This document shows positions 33,210 through 44,288 of a stretch of DNA of 64,000 bases, in pieces. This stretch comes from Fagopyrum homotropicum. Taxonomy: Eukaryota > Streptophyta > Magnoliopsida > Caryophyllales > Polygonaceae. The notes below the pieces were generated by a model. The model saw nothing but the letters and a program-made list of their open reading frames with translations, was not told the origin of the DNA and made no database searches. Both the position numbers and the translations under genes were made by a program. The DNA lies in NCBI GenBank assembly GCA_033239125.1, contig BSWB01000003.1, forward strand, positions 104,242,320 to 104,306,319. Reading direction: 5' to 3'. How positions within the stretch are numbered: the first letter of the stretch is position 1; each line of letters starts with the position of its first letter.

Positions 33210-33797
33210 CTAAAAACTTGATAGGCACCATACGATATGGGCCTTCGAGATCGGTCTCGTACCAGGCTCCAACTCGATACTGAAATCTATGCTCCTCTGA
33301 GGGGACAAACTGGATGGCTCAGCAAATACATCCAGAAACTCGCAAACCACTAGGATGTCCTCTAAAGCTGGACTTTCGCCCTCCTTCATGGCAAAACACC
33401 AGAAGGCCTCGCTACCCTGTGCAATCAGTCTCGCTGCTCGTATTGCACTAATAACCATACCCGTCTTCCCAAGGTCCCAACCTCGGAAGACCTCAATCTG
33501 GCCTAACTCGGTAGAGATTATCACAGTCCTCCTACCAACATCTAACACAGCATGATGTCTATCCATCCAATCCATACCAAGAATAACTTCCTCATGCACC
33601 AATGGCATGACAAAGAAGTCCACAACCAAATCATGGTTTCCTAAATGTATAGGACAACCATGTACCTCTCGGGTACCTCTAACTTGACTCCAATCTGGTA
33701 ACCCTATCAAGAAAGGTCTACCCTCTACTTTATCTAAGGTTAGTCTATCCACACATGCATCAAATATAAAAGAGTGTGTCACACCCGTATCAAACAA
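33210..33797 (-). pseudogene. Element H aspartic protease and start of RT
   Basis: Contains FDTGVTHSFI (DTG active site, usually DTGA/S), GCPIHLGNHDLVVDFFVMPL, VILGMDWMDRHHAVLDVG and, further on, VCEFLDVFAEPSSLSPQRSIDFSIELEPGTRPISKA, which is the protease-RT junction of chromoviruses. The 195-codon frame is open and ends in a shift at about 33210. Confidence 0.85.
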
Positions 33798-34016
33798 AAC
33801 TCTAACAGGTACACTATGAATCAGAATAGAACTTATAGCAGCTGGTATTGGCGGCTCCTCAGTACTCCTCAGCTCAAAAACTCGACCTCGAGCTCCTTTG
33901 GTTTCACTGGAACCACCGTCTCTACCTCTGCCTCTACTCGGTCCTGCAGCAGAACCTTGAGTAGCAAGACGGTACGGGACTCTCTATCGTCTTTGGGTTT
34001 GGTATTGAGGTAGTCT

Positions 34017-35233
34017 CTACCCACCTCCTACTGCACTAGTAGGGGAAGAACCCTGTTGGGATAACGCCTTGCCCTGACAGAAAAATGTAGCCCGATGTCT
34101 TGGCTTCCCGCAAGAGAAGCTAGTCAATGGTGCTCTCGGGTAACCAGTCTTCATATGTACATACTCTCTACAGTTGTAACACTTCCGGCCTCTCTCAGAA
34201 GTCTGTGTAGACATTGGATAACTCGAGCGGCCTTGAGTTTGGCCTCGCCCGTATCCAGATGCTTTTGCACCAGTTTGTCTTGTACGTTGTCTCTTCTCAG
34301 ACCATCCTGTCTGAGAAGTCCTCCTCTGCTAGCCCGCTCACGCTAGTAAGCTGAGGCTCTATCTTGGTAGTTTGTCAAAGACTCGCAATGAAATCCCGCC
34401 ATATAAGAACGTGTACTCTCCCTCAATCGGCGAGAGAACAGATACACATGTTGGTCCTCAGAAGGTGCAGTTGAACCTAGTAATGCCAGCTCTGTCTTAA
34501 AATGACTAATGGCATCAGCTATCGGCACATCCCCGAAGCCTGCCTCCACAAAGTCTTGTAGTTTCTCCCTCCTCAGAGAGGCAGGGCAGAACCATTCTTT
34601 GGTCATGGTCCTCATCTGGTCATAGCTGGTGGCTCGAACCCACGTGGTCCCCCACCACTTCTAAGCTAAGTCACGCAATAGAGTATGTGCTACCTCTATC
34701 CGTTTGTCCTCTAGACATCTAATAGACTCAAGGGCTGAGTCTACATGCCTAATACAAACCTCAGTCTCCAATCCCACCTTCCTAGAGAAAGGTGGTACTC
34801 CCAGCTGATAAAATGCCTTCAACCAAGTGTCTAGTCAAGGCCCTCTATACTCCTCTAGAGCTCTAGCAACCTCAGCAGGAGGTGCCGGTGTAACTGGCAC
34901 GTGAGTAGCTCTCTAGGACAACTTAGAAGATCCCACCTGGGCTGGCAGATCCGGGGTACGTCTTCCCGCTCTGGCAGCCTCCTCAACTCTTCTGATGTAT
35001 GCGCGGAACTCTGGTCCCCTCATAGAGACATGATCCGAGTCATCTGACTGGACTTGTTGTGATTGTTGTCTCGCAGATCCACCGCTCCTAGTCTCAGGAA
35101 CGACGCTCTTAACTACCTCCTCAACTATCGGTGGGTCAACAACGGGAGCTGGTCCTTGGCCTACCACTACTGGAGGAAGAGGTGGTCTACCTCTACCTCG
35201 TCCAACTATATATGTCGCTCTAGTCCGAGCCAT
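34017..35233 (-). pseudogene. Element H gag with damaged zinc knuckles
   Basis: Starts MARTRATYIVGRGRGRPPLPP at 35233 (N-terminal RGRGRP basic stretch). Capsid-domain pieces lie at about 34343-34860 (REKLQDFVEAGFGDVPIADAISHF, LFSRRLRESTRSYMAGF). The nucleocapsid region (34017-34214) has two knuckles, CYNC....H....Y and SFSC....H....C. Each has lost one zinc ligand (C to Y, C to S). Several stops are present. I would not expect a working protein. Confidence 0.8.
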
Positions 35234-35505
35234 CTGCGAGGTATGCATACCTAACTTATAAGGCTATATATATGTCATATGTATATATATATATATATAA
35301 TACTTAATCCAGCATCCATGTAATCACATCATCACATAATGTGGAGATCCTCAAAAGGGTGATGGCTTCCCGTACACACTATCCCAAAACACTGTACTCT
35401 TTTCAAAATCAAAATCCTTTTCAAAAGTCAGACCCCTTTTGGGTTCTGTTTATTTATCTACTCCACCTTTATTGCATATTGCAAGTGCCATTGTTGTCAA
35501 CCTAA
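35234..35505 (-). other. Element H leader between primer site and gag
   Basis: Non-coding; includes a (TA)n run at about 35281-35301. No conserved structure is evident. Confidence 0.6.
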
Positions 35506-35518
35506 GGCTTTGATACCA
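35506..35518 (-). other. Element H primer binding site (initiator tRNA-Met)
   Basis: Minus strand TGGTATCAAAGCC, complementary to the initiator tRNA-Met end (canonical TGGTATCAGAGCC) with one mismatch, two bases from the LTR end. Confidence 0.88.
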
Positions 35519-35520
35519 AC

Positions 35521-37322
35521 TGTGTAACCCCCCAAATCCGCGGGACTCGGGGCGTCACATGGGCTAGGATCTCACAATGGATCCTGACCCTAGCCTGACA
35601 ACAAGTTCACTACATCTTACAACAAGGCACATACAGATTGATATATAATACATAAAACTGTACAACATATACATCAAAAGGGTTTACAACATCATAGCCG
35701 AGTACAAAACAGCAAACCATAACATCCAGGTACAAAACATCCCATATCCCACGAACAACCTAGTGTACGGAAGCCCTTGGATGATCACCCATCTGGCTCA
35801 CTCTACTGTCTTCCTAACTTGCATATCATCAACACCGTTAGCTACAAAAATGAATAAGAATTAAGTAATAACACATACACACACCAACACATCACAATAT
35901 GCAATGCCAAACACATATCCATTTATTATCTTTAATTATGTTATTCCATTACTAATTCAACTTCTTTTGTGACACGAGGAGCCTAAAGATCCTCGTCTCT
36001 TCCCTCTTTAATTCAGGTTTTGCATGGGGATCTACCTCCCCCTGAGCTACTGGCTTCCGAGAACCTCCTCCACTCTCGGCGAGCTTTGGCAGGTGGTCAC
36101 CACCCGGTTAAAATACACTTGGGCCAATTAAGGTAATGAAGTGGCAAATCCTTGTCCGGTTTAGGTTATAAATGCAACAATCATATGAGCACACACAACC
36201 ATTAAAACCACTCAAATCCACAGCTGCACGCTAAGTAAGTTCTATGGACTTACTTGAAATAATCATAATCCTGTACCACGTCACAGTTTTCCCTTGAGGA
36301 AATGATCGTTAGGAGATGTATCTCCTACACCTCATAACCACAAATATCCTATAACCCGGATCCAAACCTCAAGATCCTCAACATACATACAAGTGCCTAA
36401 GGCACATACCCAATATATAACTCATCAAGCTCATCCTCAACCATACTAGCCTAGTCATAACTAAAGCCAAGGTCAAGGGAAAGGAAAGAAGGAAACATAC
36501 CAACTAGGTACGCCTTGGACACGCACCGGCGGAAGCAAGAGGCGCAAGGCACTGCACCAGTGAGGCGCATCGGCGGACCATTCTAGGTGTAGGGGTGGCT
36601 CACACCCAGGCGCAAGGGCGGCTCAACTCAGGCGTAGGGGCGGCTGGTGTACAACAAGGTGATTCCAACTTCTCTTTGATCCTTCTCTCGATATCTCTTT
36701 ACTTCTTCACCACACAACAAGCATACACACATATATATACACATGTATGAACATCAAAACATCTAGGAAAGATCCACACAAGCCTAGGCTTGTGAATCCT
36801 AAGTTAAAGAGGAAGAAAGGAAGAGAAGAAAAACTCACCACAACTGCTAAGGAAAGGAATAACACCCTCGCCAGCAGCTAAACCCAAGCACAAAAGCAAC
36901 AACAACTATCACAACTCAGCATCAACATCCTCCAAGCTTATCAAGCTCAAAACTCTCACAAAGATCAAAGAAGATCAAAGAGGATAAAAAAGGAGATCTA
37001 AAGGAAGAGAGGAAGAGAAGAAGATGAACATGAGGAGAAGAAGGCTGGAGAAGATGAAGCAAACCCTCATCATGAAGCAAGGGAAGCTTATATAGGAAGT
37101 CAACCAAAAGCACGGGTCAAGGTCAATAAAGACGGCTGCAGCCGCACAAACCCACAGGGGCAGATCTGTAGGGCCGTAGGGGTGGACCACAAGACCCGCA
37201 AAGGTGGCCCACTAGGTTGCGCAGGGGCGGCTGGTCTTGTCTCATCCCACTCAGTACAGCTCAGCACATGTGTCTCAGCTGAGGCGCAAGTGCGGGGTCC
37301 CTAAAAGACTAGGGCTCTTACA
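35521..37322 (-). repeat. Element H 5' LTR
   Basis: 1802 bp. In sense it starts TGTAAGAGCCC and ends GGGGTTACACA. It has GC-rich GCGCAGGGGCGGC-like units at about 36520-36650 and 37130-37300, the same module type as in element A. The LTR start abuts interrupted protease sequence of element I at 37323. Confidence 0.88.
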
Positions 37323-37840
37323 ACAAAGCACCAAAAGGCCTCGTAACCCTGATTGATAAGTCTCGCTGCTCGCACTGCACTGATGATTGTACCAGTCTTC
37401 TTGAGATCCCATCCTCTGAAGATCTCAACATGGCCTGCATTTGTAGTTATCATCACTGTCCTCTTGCCGATGTCCAAAACTGCTCGATGTCGATCCATCC
37501 ATTCCATACCCAGAATAACTTCTTCATGTACTAAGTACATGACGAATAAGTTAGCTAGCAAATCGCGACCTCTCAATCTAATAGGGCCATCGCAAACCTC
37601 TCGTGTACCTCGAATCTTACCCCCATCGGGTAATCCTATAAATAAGGGTCTACCTTCTACGGTAACTAATGTCAATCTATCTACATATGCATCAGATGTA
37701 CAAGAATGCGTAGCACCGGTATCGAAAAGAACTTTGACAAGATAACCATTAATATGAATGGTACTTGTGGTCATTGGAGCGGTCGGCTCCACTATACTCC
37801 TCAGCTCATAAACTCTAGTTGAAGCACCTTTGGTGTCCAA
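37323..37840 (-). pseudogene. Element I protease, cut by H
   Basis: Aspartic protease of a second chromovirus copy. It shows FDTGATHSC with an intact DTGA, YVDRLTLVTVEGRPLFIGLP, HEEVILGMEWMDRHRAVLDIG and ARLINQGYEAFWCFVV, where H begins. It aligns throughout with H's protease, so both are the same family. RT and downstream parts of I lie beyond H, outside the window. Confidence 0.85.
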
Positions 37841-37882
37841 AGTACCACCTCCTCGTCCTCTTCCCTATCCAAGAGTGGAACC

Positions 37883-38227
37883 CTAAGAAGCGGTAGAACC
37901 AGGAACTCTCTGTTGTTGCTGCTGCTGATACTGATATCTTTGTCCTCCTCTTGCAACATTGGCGGTTGAAGAACCCTGTTGTGATTGCGCCTTGCCTTGA
38001 CGGCAAAATGCAACTCGGTGTCTTGGCTTGCCACAAGAAAAGCAAGTCACTACGGGCTTCTTGCAATCAACTCGGATGTGTCCAGCTCCTCCGCAGTTAT
38101 GACACTGCCATCCTCTGTCAGAACTTTGCTGAAAACCATAACGTACCAGCATCTGATCTAGTCTTTCGCCTCTTCTCAGGACGTATGGTCTGAGAAGCTC
38201 TCCTTTGACCCGGTCGGTCTCACTCAA
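37883..38227 (-). CDS. Element I nucleocapsid fragment with two zinc knuckles
   Basis: Nucleic-acid-binding part of gag. CHNCGGAGHIRVDC and CFSCGKPRHRVAFC fit CX2CX4HX4C, both intact here, unlike those of H. A Gln-rich stretch (QYQQQQQQQ) follows before the stop at 37883. It is separated from the capsid part by a frame change at about 38220, so it is a piece of a broken gag. Confidence 0.82.
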   Translation of the reverse strand: MSETDRVKGELLRPYVLRRGERLDQMLVRYGFQQSSDRGWQCHNCGGAGHIRVDCKKPVVTCFSCGKPRHRVAFCRQGKAQSQQGSSTANVARGGQRYQYQQQQQQRVPGSTAS

Positions 38228-39152
38228 AAGTAGAAGCTCTATCCTGGTAGTCCGTCAAAGAATCACAACGGAAACCAGCAAGATAAGAGTGTGTCGACTC
38301 TCTCAACCTCCGAGAGAACAAGTAAATGTGTTGATCCTCCGGTGGTGCAGACGGACCCAACAAAGACAACTCATCCTCAAACTTGCTGATGATCTCAACA
38401 ATAGGCAAATCCTCAAATCTAGCCTCGAGGAAATTCTAAAGATGATCTCTCCTCATAGTTGTGGGGCAGTAGCAATCTCGGATCACCGTCTTCATCTGCT
38501 CATAACTGGTGACCTTACTACGGACAGTCCTCCACCAAGAATGAGCACGATCCTTCAACTGCGTCTGTGCTATGTCGACTCTACGTCCCTCTTGGCAACC
38601 AATCGCGTCCATGGCAAAATCCATCTGTCCTAGCCACAGCTCCACCTCCAATCTAGTCTTTCCCATGAAAGTGGGAACCTTCAGCTGATTCAACCAACTG
38701 TATGGCTTTGGTTCCTTTGCCTCATTCGGCGCTCTAGCAACCTTAACAACTCTAGTAGGCAAGGCAACAACCTGTGTAACTCTCTGCGAAACCTCCAATG
38801 ATCTCATAGGAATTGGTGGTGCTGGTGCAGGTCCTCAAGTCTTGATAGCCTCTTCAACTCTCTACTCGTAGTCGCGATATACAGAAGCTCCTATGGACAC
38901 TTGACCAAACTCCGTCGATGGCGCTCTCTGTGCTCCAGATCTAGCAGCGGTCCCATTCCCAGCCTCACGAACAACACTCTCAACAACCTCCTTAGTAAAC
39001 GCCTCAGCGATAGGCGGATCAACAACTGGGGCCTGACCACGACATCTAGCTAGTGGAGGTATTCCTGCACGTCCTCGTCCACGGACGGCATATGGAAGTG
39101 GTGGTCGACCTCTTCCTCGCCCCACAATAGATGTAGCTCTAGTACGCGTCAT
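38220..39152 (-). pseudogene. Element I gag, matrix and capsid region
   Basis: Starts MTRTRATSIVGRGRGRPPLP at 39152 with RGRGR repeats. After a stop it continues as the chromovirus capsid domain: PYSWLNQLKVPTFMGKTRLEVELWL, AQTQLKDRAHSWWRTVRSKV, YEQMKTVIRDCYCPTTMRRDHL and LFSRRLRESTHSYLAGFRCDSL. Interrupted by at least two stops or shifts. Confidence 0.8.
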
Positions 39153-39432
39153 CTGCTATAGGATAAATATATAAGGATATATATATATAAGTCCACGCTA
39201 GAGCTAAAGCAGAAATCCAAAAAAAGACATATAAAGGCCAACATATAAGAAACTACAATGCTGAGATCCGTGGAGGTAGTGGTGGTCGCCCGTACATCTA
39301 TCCCAAACCGAGAAGTTTTAAAACAAAACCCCATTTTGAAAACGTTAGACCCCTTGCGGGTTCTATTTATTTATCCATCCGACCTTTGGAAGATTTCGAG
39401 TGCCATTGTTGTCAAACTAGAGAAATAATAAC

Positions 39433-40155
39433 ATATTATAACACCCCAAGTTCTAGGAACTCGACGCGTTACGGGCTAGTACCTCACAATGGGTCCCGAC
39501 CCTCGGAGTAGCAACAGCACAACGGATCTTACAACAAGGCACAGACGAATGAAACCCAAAACTCAATATAAAACCAAAGGTTTAAACAAAGGAAAGCGTA
39601 AAAGAATCGCAAGCGAGTTCAAAATAAAAGGGAAAGCAACAACATAAACATAAACCCGATCCCATCCTATAATGTACGGGAGCCCCGGATGACCATACCA
39701 TCCGGGTCACTCAACAACATCCTGAACATGTGGAACATCTACAACATCAAAATAAACAGTTAGCTAACATTCTAGATATTAGAAAGAGCGTAAAGACACA
39801 AACACACATAAGGTAAAGTAAACATATATCATGCTCGCACTCAACCGGTTATTATCTTTCATTAAGTTATCCATTACTAGTTCAACTTCTTTTGTCACAC
39901 GAGAATCTTTCGAAACTCGCCTCCACTTCCGTCTACCAACAGGAATAGATCAGTACTATCTATTACCTGCGGGCTTGGGTTGTAAGAGTACATTCGAGTC
40001 TCTTGAAGAACTATACAAGTGGTCATCGTCCGATTATCATACACTTGGGCCAGTTAAGGTTATAAAGGGTGAATCCTATTTCGGCCATTCCTGTAGCAAA
40101 AATTCACTCTTTTTTTTTGTATGATGATCGAGATTCCTTAATGTTGAATGTTGCA
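39433..40155 (-). repeat. Element I LTR remnant and degraded primer region
   Basis: Collinear with the end of H's LTR (for example CTCACAATGGGTCCCGACCCT, GGCACAGACGAATG, TTATCTTTCATTAAGTTATC, ACACTTGGGCCAGTTAAGGT), but the primer site has decayed or been replaced near 39410-39432. It ends around 40110-40155, where a plus-strand gypsy fragment begins; the exact end is uncertain. Confidence 0.65.
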
Positions 40156-40261
40156 CGCTCGTCTTCAAGACAAGAGGTTTACAGACTTCAAGGGATCCTC
40201 CAAGAGAGTATACACTACAGTCTCTACCTTAAAAGGATTTGATTTCTAATATGGTTTGTAT

Positions 40262-40494
40262 CAAGCAAGGTGAAGATTCAAGGTCGAATCTTTTCCAAGA
40301 AATGGGGGTTAGATGATGGACCATCCTGGGCACCACTCATACAAGGACCAATCACAAGATCGAGGGCTAAAAGGATCCGAGAGGAGCAGCCAACAAAGAA
40401 GATAAAGAATGAGTTGCAGAGAAGAAATCTCGGTCGAGCCCCAAAAATCTCGGCCGAGATTGTTGACCGAGATTTGGTCTTTGACGCGCCTTGA
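40262..40494 (+). pseudogene. Gypsy pol C-terminal scrap
   Basis: Plus-strand frame GPSWAPLIQGPITRSRAKRIREEQ. The GPITRSRAK box is typical of the extreme C-terminus of some Ty3/gypsy polyproteins. It is followed by CTCGGTCGAG / CTCGGCCGAG dyad modules at 40428-40480 inside the same frame, ending at 40494. Only this end of pol is present. The family could not be assigned. Confidence 0.6.
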
Positions 40495-41160
40495 AGATCC
40501 GGTCAAGATTTCTAATCTTGGCAATTATCTTTTATATTTTCTTTCCTTAAAGCTCTCAAACAATCTTAAGGAAGTTGTTAGTTTTTGATCCTATCTTTGG
40601 GATTAGTTTTATATATCTTTTGAAAAGATATCTTTCCTAGATTATCTTTTAAAAGATATCTTTCTTAGTTTACATAGAAAGATCTCCATTATAAATAGCC
40701 TTAGAGGGGGAGATTTTTAGATAGCTTAGTTGTGATTATTGAATTCCATATTATTGTGAGATACTTGTGACTTCGCTCATGGGGTTTGCATTTTATCATT
40801 TCTATTCAATCAAAAGGAGAGTTTTTGATTGAAAAGTTGTGAGTCTTTGCTATGTTGTTCTTGTGTGTGTTAATCTTTTTGAAGGTTGGTGCTACAAGTC
40901 AAACTGGTCCCTCCTTGTACTTGTCTTATCTAGAAGGCTTGTGTAAGGTTAAAGAAGGAAGGGTGAAAGGTAACTCTTTGTTAAGGGTTTTGATCCAATT
41001 TAGTTCAAGGTTCTTTGCAAGTCTTAACATAGTCCTATCTTCCTATATTTATCATATTTCATTCCATTAATCATCTTCTTATCTATCCATATCATTCATA
41101 CTTCAGCATTTTGAGTTCTAACAATTCTTGGGCTGTTCTTGAGTAAATCTTGGCCAAGAT
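40495..41160 (+). repeat. Probable LTR fragment of the gypsy scrap
   Basis: Non-coding. TTATAAATAGCC at 40691-40702 is a good TATA box, with a long downstream leader containing repeated TTTTGATTGAAA-like stretches. It directly follows the pol end, as a 3' LTR would. No LTR borders could be fixed. Confidence 0.45.
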
Positions 41161-41223
41161 TTCCTTTGATTCATCCGAGATTTTCCTCTTGTTGTTCGAT
41201 TTTAGGACTTTGAATCTAGATTG

Positions 41224-41376
41224 GAAAAATGTGGCTTTCACCCCGTCACAACTATCACATGCAACACTACTAGCACATCCGGATTTCACTAAACCATTTG
41301 AGGTTGAGTGTAACGCATTGGGAATTGGCATGGGAGGTTTGCTAATGCAAGAAGGTAATGTGATTTATGAGACTAG
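41224..41376 (+). pseudogene. RNase H fragment of a gypsy element
   Basis: TPSQLSHATLLAHPDFTKPF then EVECNALGIGMGGLLMQEG. This matches the start of gypsy RNase H, where CDASGIGIGAVLMQEG is usual; the catalytic Asp is replaced by Asn here. It is an isolated piece with no flanking RT, probably a relic of the same or a related element. Confidence 0.65.
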
Positions 41377-41640
41377 TTTAGGCACTGTTTTAGGTAGATT
41401 TAACATTAATTAATGCATGATTTTACATTTATTCTTTGTGGTAGTTTATTTGCTATGTTATTCGTACTTTGGTTCATTTTTGCTTGATTCCACGCAACTA
41501 ATTGATTAATGGATGAATATCTGATATTTTCCGGAATTTTTATTTTGTTAAAAATGAATTGATTTCTAGTCATCCATATGTTCCACTAGATGACTACAGT
41601 GAGGTTCATTTCTTTTGTTGATAATAATCCTTTGAGGTGA
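41377..41640. other. Unassigned AT-rich stretch
   Basis: No ORF or repeat border that I can support. It may be the 3' untranslated tail of the adjacent minus-strand LINE, but no poly(T) marks its end. Confidence 0.4.
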
Positions 41641-41675
41641 TGAAGAGCCTCCGCGATTCTCCAATTATCAAAATT

Positions 41676-42232
41676 CTAGTTTCTCAAGATCGTTGTTATG
41701 TTCTGATTTTTTATGGCTAAGATCACAAAGGGACACTGGAAGAAGATGTGTTTAGCACTTTCAGTATGGTAGTTGCAAAATTCAAAATGCATTACTACGG
41801 GAATCTTTTGTCTGTCAAGATTTTCCTTTGTCGGTAAACCATCCATAGCTAATTTCCATAAGAAAATTTTAATTTTGGGCATTACGTCCAATTTTCAAAT
41901 CCAGGATTTGTCCATGGTAATGTTGACCCTTTGTTTTTGGATCAATTCTAAACATGATTTAGTCGAGTACCATCCTTCTTCGTTTTCGGACCAGTAGAGT
42001 TTATCTTGAATGTAACTACTAGGAAGATTACACTTTTTATTTTCTCAATAATGTTTGAAGGGAGTATTTTACTTAGTTGATTTATTTGTTGGATGTCCCA
42101 AGAGTTATTCTTAATGTACCGGCAAGTTAGTTCCAAAGTGTTTAAAGGATGTGTGTTTGTTATCACATTTTGTAGTGGTTTATCCACTAACCAATTATCC
42201 TTCCAAAATCTTATTGTTTTTCCGTCCCCAAC
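41676..42232 (-). pseudogene. LINE (L1-type) ORF2, C-terminal part, copy 1
   Basis: Minus-strand frames read KIKSVIFL...MPKIKIFLWKLAMDGLPTKENL then FCNYHTESAKHIFFQCPF. This is the zinc-binding region at the C-terminus of plant LINE reverse transcriptases (zf-RVT: FxWxLxxxxLPTxxNL, C..C...H..H....C). Upstream it has SWDIQQINQLSKILPS and GDGKTIRFWKDNWL. Stops and shifts occur. It is interrupted at 42233 by a solo LTR and continues at 43763-44288. Confidence 0.82.
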
Positions 42233-43762
42233 TGATAGGTGATGGAATCACTATCAATTAGGGTAGTTTTTAGAGTCTTTTTAGTGCATTAGTGTCGGTT
42301 TATGCTACTAACTCCTTGGTCCATAAGAAGAAGATGAAAAGAAGCTAAAGAAGGAGTTATAAGCACTTAGGAGTGAAGATCGATCACGAAGCAAAGCTTC
42401 TGTTGCCTCACCGCCCCAGCGGGTCCTTGCAGCCGCCCTACGGATGATGTCTTCCACTGGAGCGCTCCCTGCGCCTTCACCAGCGCCAACCATGAAGCGT
42501 GTCACCGCCCCTACGCCACTCCTTGGCGCCCCTGCGGTGACCTGCCTTGAAAGAAATGAAGACCAGCTCCCCTGCGTCTCCCACTGCGCCCCTGCCTGCA
42601 CCCCAACCTGGGAGCTGGAAGACGAAGAGGCTATGTCACCGCCCCTGCGTTGACATAGGGACGCCCCGGCGGCTTGGCATCAGAAACGTCAGGAAGGCAA
42701 AAGGTCAAACGTTGAAGTGCATTAAAGTTCCGCCCTAGCAGAATTGTGTAGCCGCCCCATCGGCTTTGAAGAAGATCAACCGATTCTGCCTAAACCGCCC
42801 CTGTGGTTCCTGAAGGCCGCCCCTGCGGTTTAACGCCAGAAGCTTTACTCCGGCTGTTTACACCACCTTTATGGCATTTAAGGTGGCTGTTTTGGGCCGG
42901 CCATTTACTCCTATTTAGTGTCTTTTGTAGTATAAAAAGGCCTTGGTTGATTGCTAGAATCATCCATCTTATCATCTAGTTAGTCATCAAATTATCCACT
43001 TAGATTGTCTTGCTACCTTGTAATGAGTTGTTAACTCCCTTGCTACATTGGGTTGGTTTGAAGCTGCTTTGTTGCTTTGGCTGTAAGTACTTTATAATAT
43101 AAGTTTTTATTCAGTAATACTTTGTATTTTCTTGATCTCCATTGTCTAATTGCATGTTTACTATTGCTTGAGATTGATCACCTTAGGTTCTAAAGTGCAT
43201 GTAAACAACTAGGATTAATAGGTTCCGGGTTCGGGTCTTTAATCTAGTAGCAACTTTAAGTAATAACGGTTGTGATTACTTAAAGAAAAGGAACACAATT
43301 ATAAAGATAAGTTTAACGGTTTTAATCTTCTCTTTATATCCCTTTGTCTTTATTTGAAAGCTAACTTGTTATTTGTTCTTGTAGGTTTACGAAACTATAA
43401 CCTGTTAAGTTGTGTTGATGCCGGTTGGCTCAACACATACATATGATCAAGACGGGAGATTACTTGAAAACTTGTAAAAGGAACTCACCAAAGTAACAAT
43501 TGCATGCTTAGAATCAACCTAGTGTAGATTCATCCATTATTGTCTTACTTGTCGCATTAATCGTTTTCATAAGTTTTTGTGCATCAATTCAACCAAACCC
43601 CCCCCCCCCTTTGTGTCACTTGTCATTATAATCGATAATTGCATCTAAAACACCTTAACTCTCTTGGGTTCGACCCTTACTTAATCACTATACTTGTTCT
43701 TAGTGCTAAGTCGGGATTTACTTTTGATTGGGTATAGACGACCATAGAAATACCTTCGATCA
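42233..43762 (+). mobile_element. Solo LTR of the A family inside the LINE
   Basis: 1530 bp from TGATAGGTGATG to CCTTCGATCA, flanked by perfect CCAAC duplications (42228-42232, 43763-43767). The LINE frame continues on both sides. It contains a GC-rich block (42405-42845) with about a dozen GCCGCCCCTGCGG-like units, roughly 95 bp longer than the A copy. A TATA-like GTATAAAAAGG lies at about 42931-42941. Confidence 0.96.
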
Positions 43763-43767
43763 CCAAC

Positions 43768-44288
43768 CCACCATGCAAGTGCTTTGTTACTTCGTTTAAC
43801 TTAATTAGTTTCTTCCATTGCCAAGAAGATTTCGTCCCACATTTATATTCCCATAGTCGGGTTCCTTTAAGATATTTTTCTTCTACTATTTTAACCCAAA
43901 TGTTGTCCAGTTTAGACATAATTTTCCACAACAACTCCATTTGAAGGCTTTTATTCATGTCTTTTTATTTTCTAATTCCAAATCCGCCTAGAGAATGTGG
44001 TTTACAAATTTTATCCTAACTCATAAAGGGATGGAAGCTTGGACCTTTATTCCAAAAGAAAATTCTATTGCGTTTGTCCAATTCATTACGAATGCTTACT
44101 AGTAGCATGAAAGCCTGCATTAAGTAATTTGGTTTTGCATTTAAGTTAGCTTTTATTATTGTTATCCTTCCATCTTGAGACAAGGAAGACACTTTCCATT
44201 TGGTTAGTTGTTATTTTGTTTTCATAATTACTAAATTAAATGTATCTTCGTTAACTCGCCCATTGATGATGGGGCAACCTAAGTATTG
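43768..44288 (-). pseudogene. LINE ORF2, part between RT and zf-RVT, copy 1
   Basis: Minus-strand sequence reads FNLVIMKTK-like and GRITIIKANLNAKPNYLMQ-like stretches, then LGTRLWEYKCG and SSWQWKKLIKLNE, the standard region after the LINE RT domain. It ends at 44288 with TATTG, the target copy of element G. It is highly similar to 58334-59265 but lacks the MITE found there. Confidence 0.82.

Larger units (their letters stand above)
31726..37322 (-). mobile_element. Element H: chromovirus-type Ty3/gypsy element (5' part)
   Basis: Minus-strand element of the Del/Tekay type, judged by pol motifs, gag with zinc knuckles and an initiator-Met primer site. It has its 5' LTR (35521-37322), primer site, gag, protease, RT, a truncated RNase H and the start of integrase, where element A cuts it at 31726. 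The rest and the 3' LTR lie beyond A outside the window. It is itself inserted in the protease of element I. Confidence 0.88.

Noticed and set aside
42308..42738. Overlapping frames of 60-97 codons in the GC-rich LTR block
   Set aside because: They come from repeated CCGCCCCTG units in the solo LTR; the frames are not conserved in the A copy of the same LTR.
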